64,000 nucleotides of DNA from Flavobacterium keumense (lineage in GTDB: Bacteria; Bacteroidota; Bacteroidia; Flavobacteriales; Flavobacteriaceae): contig NZ_CP092332.1 of NCBI RefSeq assembly GCF_029866485.1, positions 2,356,001-2,420,000 of the forward strand. The letters run 5' to 3'. Each line of letters starts with the position of its first letter. The first letter of the stretch is position 1. Below are positions 54,162 through 62,722 of the stretch, in pieces. Both the position numbers and the translations under genes were made by a program. The notes under the pieces are model-generated. The model did not search any database. It saw nothing but the letters and a program-made list of their open reading frames with translations, and was not told where the DNA came from.

Positions 54162-54701
54162 GTGCAAAAAGAAATCGTTGTTATTATTGGCGGACCTGGA
54201 ACAGGAAAAACGACTATCATAGACAGATTAGTCCAAAATGGATATTGTTGTTATCCCGAGATTTCTAGGCAAGTAACCGCCGAAGCACAAAAACAAGGAA
54301 TTGAGCAATTGTTTTTAGAACAACCTTTACTTTTTAGTGAACTTTTGTTAGAAGGAAGAAAAAAACAGTTTCTTGATGCCCACCAAGAACCACACAATAT
54401 TATATTTTTAGATCGAGGTATTCCAGATGTTTTAGCCTATATGCATTATATTGGCGATAGCTATCCTGCTTTTTTTGATGCGGCTTGTAAAGAACATATT
54501 TACTCTAAAATTTTCATTTTACCTCCTTGGGAGGACATTTATGTGAGTGATCAAGAACGCTATGAAAACTTTGAACAAGCTCAATTAATCCACAATCATT
54601 TAGTAGAAACCTATCAAAAATACGGATACGAACTGATTGAAGTTCCAAAAGATACCGTAGATAAAAGAATTCTTTTTATCTTAGATAAAATTTCAAACTA
54701 A
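54162..54701 (+). CDS. AAA_28/NadR-like P-loop ATPase
   Basis: The 179-residue protein (MQKEIVVIIGGPGTGKTTII with the P-loop GGPGTGKTT) resembles the small ATPase/kinase group that includes NadR ribosylnicotinamide kinase-like and Ttd14-like proteins. Further motifs are CYPEISRQVTAEAQKQG near residue 33 and IIFLDRGIPDVLAYMHYIG with a Walker-B-like LDR near residue 83. The substrate is unknown. Start choice is uncertain: GTG 54144 also opens the frame but lies inside the promoter box. A short hairpin (AAAAGTG-ATT-CACTTTT, 54712-54728) follows the stop and may end the transcript. Confidence 0.8.
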   Translation: MQKEIVVIIGGPGTGKTTIIDRLVQNGYCCYPEISRQVTAEAQKQGIEQLFLEQPLLFSELLLEGRKKQFLDAHQEPHNIIFLDRGIPDVLAYMHYIGDSYPAFFDAACKEHIYSKIFILPPWEDIYVSDQERYENFEQAQLIHNHLVETYQKYGYELIEVPKDTVDKRILFILDKISN

Positions 54702-54761
54702 ACTATAATGTAAAAGTGATTCACTTTTGTATTGAAAACCCAACGCAGCGCACTGAAATCT

Positions 54762-56657
54762 ATGCAAACAGCACTAGCGATTCTTCAAAAATACTGGAAA
54801 TACGATCAGTTCAGACCGCTACAAAACGAAATCATTGATTCTGTTATAAGCGGCAAGGATACATTGGCAATTCTACCAACAGGTGGTGGAAAATCTGTCT
54901 GTTTTCAAGTACCTGCAATGATGACTGAAGGTATTTGCTTAGTCATTTCTCCTTTAGTAGCCTTAATGAAAGACCAAGTAGCTAATTTACAAGCACGCAA
55001 TATCAAAGCTATTGCTTTAACTGGCGGAATCCGTTCTGAAGAAATGATTGATTTGTTAGACAATTGCCAATTTGGCAATTACAAATTTCTTTATTTATCG
55101 CCAGAACGTTTGCAATCGAATTGGATTTTGGACCGAATTAAAAATCTTCCTATCAATCTTATTGCTATTGACGAAGCGCATTGTGTTTCGCAATGGGGAC
55201 ACGATTTTAGACCCGCTTATTTAAAAATTTCCGACTTAAAAAAACATTTTCAAAAAGTTCCGTTTTTAGCCTTAACCGCCACCGCAACACCAAGAGTCAA
55301 AGAAGATATCATCACCGAAACAGGATTGCAAAATCCATCTGTTTTTCAAAAATCATTTGCTAGAGAGAATATTGCTTATATAGCGATTGAAGCCGAAGAT
55401 AAACTCTATACAATAGGGCAAATTCTCAAGAAAAATCCACAACCATCTATTGTATATGTTCGCAACCGACGTTCGTGTATTGACATGTCGGGTCAATTAA
55501 ACACTTTAGGTTTCAAAGCCACTTATTATCATGGTGGGCTTTCGCCAAAAGAAAAAGATAAAAACATGGCGTTGTGGATGCAAGAAGAGGCACAGGTAAT
55601 TGTAGCTACAAATGCTTTTGGAATGGGGATTGACAAAGCCAATGTAAAAACTGTAATTCACATACAACTTCCTGATAATATTGAAAATTATTACCAAGAA
55701 TCAGGTCGTGCTGGTCGCAATGGCGAGAAAGCTTTTGCTGTTATAATCACAAGTCCTTCAGACATCCTTCAAGCCGAGAATCAGTTTTTGTCCAATTTAC
55801 CCGACAAGTCTTTCTTGAATTCGGTATACATCAAATTGTGTAACTATTTTCAAATTGCTTATGGGGAAGGTTTCAATGAACAATTTGCTTTTAACATGAA
55901 TCACTTTTGTTTGAAATACAATTTTCCTCCTTTAAAAACCTATAATGCCATTCAGTTTTTAGATCGACAAGGTATCATTAGTTTATCGCAAGAGTTTTCA
56001 GAAAAAATAAGTTTGCAATTTTTGATTCCTTCCAAAGAAGTCATTCGCTACATCAGTTTGAATCCAAATGACGAGGAAATTATTCTTACTATTTTGAGAA
56101 CGTATCCAGGCATTTACGAAATGCAAACTGCATTTAACCTAGACTTTATTGCTAAAAAATCGAATCATAAACCTGCCGAAGTACAAGCAGTTTTAAACAA
56201 ATTAAAAGAAAAAGATGTAATTGAGTTCCATTCAAAAAACAATGATACTTCGATACTTTTTAACGAAATTCGCGAAGACGAGCGAACCATTAATAAAATC
56301 TCAAAATATTTAGAAAAACAAAACCAGCTGAAAAAAGAGCAACTTCAATCTATTATACATTATATAAAAGAGAACCAAACTTGTAAAAATCGATTAATTT
56401 TAGCTTATTTTGGCGAAAAATCGGATGCTGATTGTGGAGTTTGCTCATATTGCATTAGCAAAAAGAAAGTAACAACTAATACAAAATCTCTTTCTGATTC
56501 AATCCTTACATTATTACAAACTGAAGAATTAACGTCAAGAGAAATTCAAGAAAAAACCCAAACCGATACCAATGCCGTTATTGAAGTACTTCAATATTTA
56601 TTAGAACAAGAACAAATCGCTATTAAAGCGAACAACAAATATACAATTCATCACTAA
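54762..56657 (+). CDS. recQ: RecQ family ATP-dependent DNA helicase
   Basis: RecQ is a 3'-5' helicase used in recombination and repair. The 631-residue protein (MQTALAILQKYWKYDQFRPL start) has Walker A LPTGGGKSVCFQVPA near residue 45, DEAHCVSQWGHDFRPAY near residue 135, FLALTATATPRV and the helicase motif VI YYQESGRAGRNGE near residue 325. Zinc ligands of the RQC domain appear late: CKNRLILAYFGE and DCGVCSYC. No HRDC domain follows. An in-frame TTG at 54732 gives ten more residues but ATG 54762 aligns with the family start. The stop overlaps the fmt ATG by one base. Confidence 0.94.
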   Translation: MQTALAILQKYWKYDQFRPLQNEIIDSVISGKDTLAILPTGGGKSVCFQVPAMMTEGICLVISPLVALMKDQVANLQARNIKAIALTGGIRSEEMIDLLDNCQFGNYKFLYLSPERLQSNWILDRIKNLPINLIAIDEAHCVSQWGHDFRPAYLKISDLKKHFQKVPFLALTATATPRVKEDIITETGLQNPSVFQKSFARENIAYIAIEAEDKLYTIGQILKKNPQPSIVYVRNRRSCIDMSGQLNTLGFKATYYHGGLSPKEKDKNMALWMQEEAQVIVATNAFGMGIDKANVKTVIHIQLPDNIENYYQESGRAGRNGEKAFAVIITSPSDILQAENQFLSNLPDKSFLNSVYIKLCNYFQIAYGEGFNEQFAFNMNHFCLKYNFPPLKTYNAIQFLDRQGIISLSQEFSEKISLQFLIPSKEVIRYISLNPNDEEIILTILRTYPGIYEMQTAFNLDFIAKKSNHKPAEVQAVLNKLKEKDVIEFHSKNNDTSILFNEIREDERTINKISKYLEKQNQLKKEQLQSIIHYIKENQTCKNRLILAYFGEKSDADCGVCSYCISKKKVTTNTKSLSDSILTLLQTEELTSREIQEKTQTDTNAVIEVLQYLLEQEQIAIKANNKYTIHH

Positions 56658-57604
56658 TGGAAAAATTACGTATCATATTCATGGGGACTCCCGAATTTGC
56701 AGTAGGCATTTTAGATACTATTTTACGACACCAATATGAAGTAGTTGGAGTAATCACAGCAGCAGACAAACCTGCTGGACGCGGACAAAAAATAAAATAT
56801 TCTGCGGTAAAAGAATATGCTTTAGCGCACCAACTCCCATTATTACAGCCTACCAATTTGAAAGACGAAAGTTTTTTGTCTGAATTGAAGGCATTGAACG
56901 CTAATTTACAAATAGTAGTAGCTTTTAGAATGCTACCTAAAGTAGTCTGGGAAATGCCGTCGCTTGGCACATTCAATCTTCACGCTTCACTACTCCCTAA
57001 CTATAGAGGTGCCGCGCCCATCAACTGGGCAATCATCAATGGAGAGAACAAAACGGGTGTAACGACGTTCTTTATTGATGACAAAATTGACACTGGTGCC
57101 ATGATATTGAATGCTGAAACTCCAATTAGTAAAACGGAAACAGCAGGAGAATTACACGACCGATTAATGTTACTAGGAAGCGAAACCGTAATTCAAACTT
57201 TAAAATTAATTGAAAAAGGGAATGTGACCACCACGATTCAACAAGACACGGTCGATATTAAAACCGCTTACAAACTCAATAAAGAGAATTGTAAAATTGA
57301 TTGGACTAAATCTGCCTCAACCATCCATAATCTAATTAGAGGTTTAAGTCCCTATCCAGCCGCTTGGTGCTTCATGAGCGATAAAGGAGAAGAGTGGAAT
57401 GTCAAGATTTATGAGGCTACTATACTAGAAGAATCCCATTCTTTAAATATAGGCCAATTGATTTGCACTAAGAAAGAACTAAAAATTGCTGTACAAAATG
57501 GATTTATTCAAATTAAAAGTTTACAATTTCCTGGCAAGAAAAAAATGACGTCTTCTGAATTATTAAATGGTATTCAATTTACCGAAGAAGCTAAAGCTTA
57601 TTAA
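56657..57604 (+). CDS. fmt: Methionyl-tRNA formyltransferase
   Basis: Fmt formylates initiator Met-tRNA with 10-formyltetrahydrofolate. The 315-residue protein starts LRIIFMGTPEFAVGILDTIL, has the folate and catalytic motif NLHASLLPNYRGAAPINWAIINGE with the Asn/His pair near residue 110, and TGVTTFFIDDKIDTGAM. The C-terminal OB-like domain has IRGLSPYPAAWCF. Length is normal. It overlaps recQ by one base (TAATG) and so is translationally coupled to it. The HU gene downstream has its own promoter. Confidence 0.96.
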   Translation: MEKLRIIFMGTPEFAVGILDTILRHQYEVVGVITAADKPAGRGQKIKYSAVKEYALAHQLPLLQPTNLKDESFLSELKALNANLQIVVAFRMLPKVVWEMPSLGTFNLHASLLPNYRGAAPINWAIINGENKTGVTTFFIDDKIDTGAMILNAETPISKTETAGELHDRLMLLGSETVIQTLKLIEKGNVTTTIQQDTVDIKTAYKLNKENCKIDWTKSASTIHNLIRGLSPYPAAWCFMSDKGEEWNVKIYEATILEESHSLNIGQLICTKKELKIAVQNGFIQIKSLQFPGKKKMTSSELLNGIQFTEEAKAY

Positions 57605-57708
57605 TAGCTAACAGCTAGTATTTATTACGTTTTCGGGTTAAAAAAGCCTGTCTTTATGAACAAAAAAACCAAGTTATTAACAAAATAACGGTAATTTGTA
57701 ATTTTTCC

Positions 57709-57738
57709 TTGCACAGAAAGGATTTCCTGCTAAATTTG
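57709..57738 (+). promoter_or_regulatory. Promoter of the HU gene (TTG-N19-TAAATTTG)
   Basis: TTG (57709-57711) and TAAATTTG (57731-57738) are 19 bases apart, an exact Bacteroidetes promoter 42 bases before the ATG. Confidence 0.75.
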
Positions 57739-57780
57739 TTTAACAATTTTTTTTTAACCAACAATTAATAACTTATTATT

Positions 57781-58053
57781 ATGAACAAATCAGAATTAAT
57801 CGACGCTATCGCTGCTGACGCAGGAATTACTAAAGCAGCTGCAAAATTAGCTTTAGAATCATTTTTAGGTAATGTAGGTGGTACTTTGAAAAAAGGTGGA
57901 AGAGTATCTTTAGTTGGTTTCGGATCTTGGTCAGTTTCTAAAAGAGCTGCTAGAGATGGAAGAAACCCTCAAACTGGAAAAACTATCAAAATTGCTGCTA
58001 AAAATGTAGTAAAATTCAAAGCTGGTGCTGAATTAGAAGGAGCTGTAAACTAA
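57781..58053 (+). CDS. HU family DNA-binding protein
   Basis: HU binds and bends DNA without strict sequence need and compacts the nucleoid. The 90-residue protein starts MNKSELIDAIAADAGITKAAAK, has the HU core FLGNVGGTLKKGGRVSLVGFGSWSVSKRAARDGRNPQTGKTIKI with the DNA-binding arm, and ends VVKFKAGAELEGAVN. It is highly conserved in length. A strong promoter and a strong terminator (58077-58105) mark it as a highly expressed single-gene unit. Confidence 0.97.
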   Translation: MNKSELIDAIAADAGITKAAAKLALESFLGNVGGTLKKGGRVSLVGFGSWSVSKRAARDGRNPQTGKTIKIAAKNVVKFKAGAELEGAVN

Positions 58054-58076
58054 TTAAGTTTTCCTGATATAATTTA

Positions 58077-58105
58077 AAACCTTCCTATTGGAAGGTTTTT
58101 TTTTA
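58077..58105 (+). terminator. Rho-independent terminator of the HU gene
   Basis: AAAACCTTCC (58077-58086), a TATT loop and GGAAGGTTTT are followed by further T. Confidence 0.88.
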
Positions 58106-58169
58106 CCTTTTATCGAGTTATTTGAGTTAAATACGATTTTTATTGTTAATTTTAATAAAAATTGAATCC

Positions 58170-58730
58170 ATGATTTCAGCAAAATTAGAAAAAGGACAAC
58201 TTCTTATTGCCGATCCTTATATAATTGGTGATGTTTCATTTAACAGGTCCGTGATTCTTTTAACAGATCACGACCATGAAGGCTCTGTGGGATTTATTAT
58301 CAATAAACCTCTCAAATACTCCATTAACGATTTAGTTCCTGATATCAAAGCCTCTTTTAAAGTTTACAATGGAGGTCCAGTAGAACAAGACAATCTCTAT
58401 TTCATTCACAATATTCCTGAATTAATCCCTAATAGTGTAGAAATATCTAACGGAATTTTTTGGGGTGGCGACTTCCTATCGGTAAAAGAATTAATTAATC
58501 AAGGAAAAATCAACAAAACTAATATTCGCTTTTTTCTAGGCTATACTGGATGGGAAGAAGATCAATTAGAATCAGAAATGGAAAACAACTCTTGGATTGT
58601 AACCACCAATAGTTATAAAAATAAGATTATCGGAAAATCAACAACCCATTTTTGGAAAGAAAAAATAATTGAATTAGGAGGCGAATATCTTATTTGGTCT
58701 AATGCTCCTGAAAATCCATTTCTTAATTAG
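58170..58730 (+). CDS. YqgE/AlgH family protein
   Basis: The 186-residue protein (MISAKLEKGQLLIADPYI) has the UPF0301 pattern: GDVSFNRSVILLTDHDHEGSVGFIINKPL, YNGGPVEQDNLYFIH and IRFFLGYTGWEEDQLESEM. The family is widespread, cytoplasmic and of unknown function. The open frame extends nine codons upstream from a TTG but the ATG at 58170 gives the usual start. Its 3' end overlaps the convergent aminotransferase gene by eight bases. Confidence 0.92.
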   Translation: MISAKLEKGQLLIADPYIIGDVSFNRSVILLTDHDHEGSVGFIINKPLKYSINDLVPDIKASFKVYNGGPVEQDNLYFIHNIPELIPNSVEISNGIFWGGDFLSVKELINQGKINKTNIRFFLGYTGWEEDQLESEMENNSWIVTTNSYKNKIIGKSTTHFWKEKIIELGGEYLIWSNAPENPFLN

Positions 58731-59559
58731 TTTTTACCAATTCATTTAAAGCTTCTAATATTCGATTCGCTATTGAGGTTGTAAACTCTTTCTTTCTGTA
58801 TTTAGTAATGGGCTGAATTCCTCTAATCACATTGGTAAAAAACAACTCATCTGCCTTTTGAAGATCAAAAGGCGAAATCACTTCTTCAACTACCTCTAGT
58901 CCTTCTATCTTTCGTGCTATAGACAAAACTTGTTTTCTCATAATCCCGTTAATACAACCTTCTGATATAGGTGGAGTAACTAATGTATTTCCCAAAAGCA
59001 TAAACACATTACCGTGCAACACTTCTACCACATTCTTCGCATCATTTAATAGGATACAGGTATCCAATGCGTTTTCTTTAGCATAAATACTAGCGGTAAC
59101 ATGAATTATTTTATTCGTGGTTTTTAAAGTGGACAACAACTGTTTACCAATATAAAAATCTTTATACAAATCTACCTCGCACTTCTTTTTCTCAAAAGCA
59201 TACAATTGATTTTCTAATGGACTGGTATGGATTAAAAAAGAAATTTCGTTAGTAGTGGGTAAATAATAGCCCCCGTCATTACGATAAACCGTAATTCGTG
59301 CACGAGCTGCATCAGAAAAACCATTGTTTTTCACCACAGATAGTAGTTGCTCTTCAAAGTATTCCATAGTGAAATTCATAGGTATTTCCATTCGAAGAAT
59401 ACGCATTGAAGCCATTAATCTAAAATAATGATCTTCTAAAAATAGTACTTTACCTTGTACAATTTTAAGAGTTTCAAAAACAGCGTCACCATACAAAAAG
59501 GCGCGATTTTGTGTTAACATATTCTCTTGTGCGTTACTATCTCCGTTAAAATTGATCAT
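58723..59559 (-). CDS. Class IV aminotransferase (PabC/BCAT-like)
   Basis: A 278-residue fold-type IV PLP enzyme. GDAVFETLKIVQGKVLFLEDHYFRLMAS at the start, the RITVYRNDGGYYLP segment and the PLP Lys in STLKTTNK near residue 146 are visible. A PLP-phosphate cradle in TLVTPPISEGCINGIMRKQVL near residue 205 and DELFFTNVIRGIQPI complete the pattern. Size and motifs fit 4-amino-4-deoxychorismate lyase (folate synthesis) or a branched-chain aminotransferase relative; the short length favours the lyase. It overlaps yqgE by eight bases at the 3' end. Confidence 0.88.
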   Translation of the reverse strand: MINFNGDSNAQENMLTQNRAFLYGDAVFETLKIVQGKVLFLEDHYFRLMASMRILRMEIPMNFTMEYFEEQLLSVVKNNGFSDAARARITVYRNDGGYYLPTTNEISFLIHTSPLENQLYAFEKKKCEVDLYKDFYIGKQLLSTLKTTNKIIHVTASIYAKENALDTCILLNDAKNVVEVLHGNVFMLLGNTLVTPPISEGCINGIMRKQVLSIARKIEGLEVVEEVISPFDLQKADELFFTNVIRGIQPITKYRKKEFTTSIANRILEALNELVKTN

Positions 59560-59613
59560 AAAAAAAGCCCCGAATGTTGTTCAGGGCAAATATAAGTTAT
59601 AAAATATAATTTA

Positions 59614-60006
59614 TTATACTGATCCAATAAGATGTTTCAAATCAGAAATTTGATTTTCCCACAATTGTTTGGCTTCATCTAATTCGTCTTTGGGAGCAAA
59701 ATCAATTACTAATAAAGAAACATCCTTTGTAATTTCATCCTCTAATATATGCAGTTCAAAAAAGTATTCCGTGTCCTTACCGTTATCATCCACCCATTTA
59801 AATTTCACTTTTTCTCCCGATTTTTTAGACGCTAATCTTGCTTTCTCTTGCGAATCATTCCAAATAAATGTAAAGAACTCACCACGTGAATTTACATTAT
59901 CGGCAAACCATTCTGATAAACCAGATGGAGTAGAGATATATTGATACAATAATTGTGGGGAAGAATTAATAGGAAACTCTATCTCGTAGCGTACTTTTGA
60001 TTCCAT
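59614..60006 (-). CDS. START-like (SRPBCC/AHSA1-type) protein
   Basis: The 130-residue protein shows the START/AHSA1 beta-alpha pattern: YEIEFPINSSPQLLYQYISTPSGLSEWFADNV, then EFFTFIWNDSQEKARLASKKSGEKVKFKWVDD and a C-terminal helix (DEAKQLWENQISDLKHLIG). Such small folds bind hydrophobic ligands or protein clients. It is a single cytoplasmic gene of unknown role in the gap before the tRNA, common beside housekeeping loci in this group. Confidence 0.82.
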   Translation of the reverse strand: MESKVRYEIEFPINSSPQLLYQYISTPSGLSEWFADNVNSRGEFFTFIWNDSQEKARLASKKSGEKVKFKWVDDNGKDTEYFFELHILEDEITKDVSLLVIDFAPKDELDEAKQLWENQISDLKHLIGSV

Positions 60007-60090
60007 GAATATATTTATTTTTTTGTGAAATATAAGAATATAAACTCAAAAAAAAAGTGTTTTCAAAAATATTTTTTTATCTATTTTTAC

Positions 60091-60120
60091 TTGTAAACTT
60101 TATTATTATTTCTATATTTG
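60091..60120 (+). promoter_or_regulatory. Promoter of tRNA-Met (TTG-N19-TATATTTG)
   Basis: TTG (60091-60093) and TATATTTG (60113-60120) are 19 bases apart, 34 bases before the tRNA. The bases after the box (GCACCCGCATT) recur at the rplS promoter. Confidence 0.75.
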
Positions 60121-60154
60121 CACCCGCATTGAGAGATGCAAAACCAATAAAAAT

Positions 60155-60231
60155 GGCGAGGTAGCTCAGTTGGTTAGAGCGCAGGATTCATAACCCTGAG
60201 GTCACGGGTTCAACTCCCGTCTTCGCTACCA
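60155..60231 (+). tRNA. tRNA-Met (anticodon CAT), CCA encoded
   Basis: A full cloverleaf can be drawn: acceptor GGCGAGG pairs with CTTCGCT (two G-U pairs), the D-arm is GCTCAGTTGGTTAGAGC, the anticodon arm has CAT at 60189-60191, the T-arm is ACGGG-TTCAACT-CCCGT, and CCA follows at 60229-60231. The D-arm and acceptor fit elongator Met rather than initiator. It is followed by a terminator and then by the integrase-end of a mobile element. Confidence 0.93.
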
Positions 60232-60234
60232 AAA

Positions 60235-60272
60235 CAAACCCTTAACTATCAATTAGTTAGGGGTTTTTTAAT
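60235..60272 (+). terminator. Rho-independent terminator of tRNA-Met
   Basis: AAACCCTTAACTA pairs with TAGTTAGGGGTTT (one G-U pair) around a short loop and is followed by T. Confidence 0.8.
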
Positions 60273-60308
60273 AGATTTTTGTGACTTAATTACTCTACCT
60301 CATACTCT

Positions 60309-60333
60309 CTGCGTGAGGAAACTGCGTGAGGAA
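60309..60333. repeat. Tandem repeat of CTGCGTGAGGAA, candidate integrase-binding sites
   Basis: CTGCGTGAGGAA occurs at 60309-60320 and again at 60322-60333, a 13-base period. It lies between the tRNA terminator and the integrase gene, where arm-type or core integrase sites are expected. The function is inferred from position. Confidence 0.4.
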
Positions 60334-60353
60334 GGATTTTTTTGAACTACCAT

Positions 60354-60382
60354 AAAAAAACCTCAAGTTTTCACCTGAGGTC
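60354..60382 (-). terminator. Rho-independent terminator of the integrase gene
   Basis: On the minus strand ACCTCA pairs with TGAGGT (short stem, larger loop) and is followed by seven T. Confidence 0.7.
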
Positions 60383-60412
60383 ATCCTATTTTGTGTGTTT
60401 TATTATTCTTAC

Positions 60413-61681
60413 TTAAGGTGTTTTATTTCCAAAAACTCGAACCTTCAACGCTGTGGTTTCAATTGCCGTCAAAATCTTAGGGTCAAGATAGAATTTCTCC
60501 AACACCCCATTTGTAGAATGAGATGATACATATGGAGTATCAATCCCCATTTCAAAATTTACCCAACTAATATACGTTTTACGAAGGTTTGAAAGAGTTA
60601 TTTCTTTTTCAACACCTGCCCCAATTCTATAATGTGTAAATGATTTACTAAGTACATCCATCATCGTTTTGGATTTCTCGTACCTCTGAGGAAATAATAT
60701 GTACTCGTCTGTATTACGTTTTTCATCGTAACCCAATTCCTTTAAGAAATCAGATAAGTCATCTGTTATAGGGATGTACTTGTAAACGGTCTCCCTTTTC
60801 ATAATACGAGTAACCTTAAGATTCTTGATTCTAAAAAACTTAATCTTATTTTCAGATTCAAAAATATTGTTCCATCTTAAATCTACCACTTCCTCTCTCC
60901 TACCTCCTGATAGTAAGAATAGTTTAAACCCATCTTTCAAATAAGGTCTATACATATTCTTTCTCTCTCCTTTACCACCTAATACACTAATTGGTGTGTA
61001 ATTATCAACCGCATTAAGAATGGAATCGAACTCATCCTTATTTATAGTATCAATTTCCGACTGCGGAACATACTTTCTAACGTATTTTCTAAAAGGATTT
61101 TTCATTTCTACTTCTTCCACATCAATTAGAAAATCAAAGAAACCTTTTAACCCCGCCAAACATTTATTGAATGACTTAGGTGCGTAATGGTCTTCTGCCC
61201 AAAGATAAAAATCCGCTACATCGTGTTGGGAAACATCCGTGATTCTCATCCTCTCAATATCATATCTCTGTTTCAATATCTTGGCAAAGAATCTACAGAA
61301 ACGTATCATTTCATCTATATGTCCCTTTGTAACGTCTTTTCGTAAGTGAGCGTACTGAGATTCTCCATTTAGGTACTGGTTGTATTTAACAATGGCTCCC
61401 AATACAGAATAGTCATTACCTTCGTCTACTTTGGGTTTAACCGTTTGGTAACTATTGGATTTAAGTTCTTTTTCAAATTCAATAGATTCTGCAACTGCGT
61501 CCTCATAGTTGGTAGCGGTTAACATTTTGGATTTAATGTCTTTGATTGTACCGGGAACGTGAACTCTAACCCTGTATATTATTCTATCGTGATGGTTGCA
61601 TTTTGGATTGTCGACCCTACACTTTTTACAGAATAGTTTTAATCCTTTATATGGATTCTTTGGTAGTTTTAGAATACTCAT
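60413..61681 (-). CDS. Tyrosine-type site-specific integrase
   Basis: The 422-residue protein catalyses site-specific recombination, presumably at the adjacent tRNA-Met. The N-terminus has a Cys/His cluster (FCKKCRVDNPKCNHHD, near residues 17-32) that could bind zinc. A core-binding domain with DMSQHDVADFYLWAEDHY-like helices follows near residue 150. Catalytic residues fit the family: Arg in LSGGRREEVVDLRW near residue 257, Arg in LSNLRKTYISWVNF near residue 368 and Tyr in SSHSTNGVLEKFYL near residue 395. The first-box His is replaced by Ser/Asn (SNLR). It overlaps the HTH gene by four bases (ATGA). Confidence 0.88.
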   Translation of the reverse strand: MSILKLPKNPYKGLKLFCKKCRVDNPKCNHHDRIIYRVRVHVPGTIKDIKSKMLTATNYEDAVAESIEFEKELKSNSYQTVKPKVDEGNDYSVLGAIVKYNQYLNGESQYAHLRKDVTKGHIDEMIRFCRFFAKILKQRYDIERMRITDVSQHDVADFYLWAEDHYAPKSFNKCLAGLKGFFDFLIDVEEVEMKNPFRKYVRKYVPQSEIDTINKDEFDSILNAVDNYTPISVLGGKGERKNMYRPYLKDGFKLFLLSGGRREEVVDLRWNNIFESENKIKFFRIKNLKVTRIMKRETVYKYIPITDDLSDFLKELGYDEKRNTDEYILFPQRYEKSKTMMDVLSKSFTHYRIGAGVEKEITLSNLRKTYISWVNFEMGIDTPYVSSHSTNGVLEKFYLDPKILTAIETTALKVRVFGNKTP

Positions 61682-62046
61682 ATCAATAGTGATTTATAAA
61701 GTTTATCATCTGATTTACTTCTCAAACTCACTTTGGTCATTGGGATAAACGGGGTTGATTCTCCCATTTCCATAACCATTAATTCATATAAGGATATATC
61801 CTTGCAAACAACGCGGTACATATCCTTCCACTTCTGTGGGTATTTATTTCTTAGACTAATCACATAAGGTCTTTCTAATACTAAATCCAATTCGATTTGG
61901 TAAACAAAATTATTCTTGGCAAGACGATGGATTTGGATTCCATTCTTCTTTAACCATCTTTTGGTAACGTGTTCATTCTTGTAATTTAATCTATGTGCAA
62001 CCTCTGCCAAGGTTAATGTATTTTGACTTTTTTCAAATTCCTCCAT
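61678..62046 (-). CDS. Small HTH protein, possible excisionase
   Basis: The 122-residue protein has an N-terminal winged/excisionase-like helix-turn-helix (LTLAEVAHRLNYKNEHVTKRWLKKNGIQIHRLAKNNFVYQIELD), then a helical C-terminal half (YPQKWKDMYRVVCKDISLYELMVMEMG). It starts upstream of and overlaps the integrase by four bases, so both are translated together. That context favours an excisionase or directionality factor, but no specific family was recognised; a plain regulator is the alternative. Its promoter region carries a 17-bp inverted repeat (62090-62172). Confidence 0.62.
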   Translation of the reverse strand: MEEFEKSQNTLTLAEVAHRLNYKNEHVTKRWLKKNGIQIHRLAKNNFVYQIELDLVLERPYVISLRNKYPQKWKDMYRVVCKDISLYELMVMEMGESTPFIPMTKVSLRSKSDDKLYKSLLI

Positions 62047-62089
62047 ACTCCTCTTATCCTATTGTTAAACTTCTTGAAATGAGAAACTA

Positions 62090-62172
62090 TTTTATAGTAA
62101 AATCAAAATGTCATAGCTAATGTAAACTGGTTTAAATTAACAGTCAAGCTCTATCTTGATTTTACTATAAAA
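62090..62172. repeat. Perfect 17-bp inverted repeat, 49-bp spacer
   Basis: TTTTATAGTAAAATCAA (62090-62106) and TTGATTTTACTATAAAA (62156-62172) are exact inverted repeats in the 154-base gap between the HTH gene and the orphan gene at 62201. The pair could be a divergent operator for the element's control protein or excisionase sites. It is not followed by a T-run suited to termination. Confidence 0.6.
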
Positions 62173-62200
62173 AATCCATTCTGATTACTAAACTTTATTA

Positions 62201-62515
62201 TTAGTGTGAATTCTCATTTACACATTTCCTTCTCAGAGTGAAGTTGATGTAATCAATTACTGAAAAGAAAGCCAAATCTCGTGCATAGTCCCAATCTAAT
62301 GAATTAAAAACAGACAGATAATTTTCTGTAAAAAATTCATCATTGACTCTTAAATCTCCAGAAGTATACTCTACTATCTCTTGAATTGGGAGGTCAAGAA
62401 AAACAGATGGTGAGTTAATTGTACAGTCAGAATGAAGCGTTGGGAAATGATTCCCTCTTGAAATTAATTCTTTGATTAATTCTTGGTCTGAAAATTTACT
62501 TAATTTTTTTGCCAT
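62201..62515 (-). CDS. Hypothetical protein in the mobile element
   Basis: The 104-residue protein (MAKKLSKFSDQELIKELISRG onward) has a charged helical start, a middle with EIVEYTSGDLRVNDEFFTENYLSVFNSLDWDYARDL, and a basic end (LRRKCVNENSH). No signal peptide, membrane helix or known motif is seen. A hairpin GTGGGT/ACCCAC (62525-62549) lies just upstream of its ATG and could affect translation. It belongs to the accessory region; function unknown. Confidence 0.55.
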   Translation of the reverse strand: MAKKLSKFSDQELIKELISRGNHFPTLHSDCTINSPSVFLDLPIQEIVEYTSGDLRVNDEFFTENYLSVFNSLDWDYARDLAFFSVIDYINFTLRRKCVNENSH

Positions 62516-62722
62516 AATATTGGTGTGGGTTCACCTTAATACCACCCACGAGGTTTAAGTTAAAAAATGAAATAAAGAATCCCTGACCCATCAAATTAAT
62601 GATGCGTAAATTCAATTCACGAAATGAAAGGGGGTATTAAATTATTCTTGGATTAAGAATAACTATGGGAGCCATTATTAGTCAACCTACCACTGGGTTT
62701 CTAATGAATGTCAATCGAAATT
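62516..62722. other. Intergenic stretch with several small hairpins in the mobile element
   Basis: This 207-base gap has no reading frame worth naming. It contains GTGGGT/ACCCAC (62525-62549), CATCA-aattaa-TGATG near 62588-62603 and TTATTCTT-GGATT-AAGAATAA (62642-62662). They may be operator or RNA structures of the element; no role is proven. Confidence 0.35.

Noticed and set aside
60309..60333. Possible CRISPR or minisatellite
   Set aside because: Only two copies of 12 bases with a one-base spacer.
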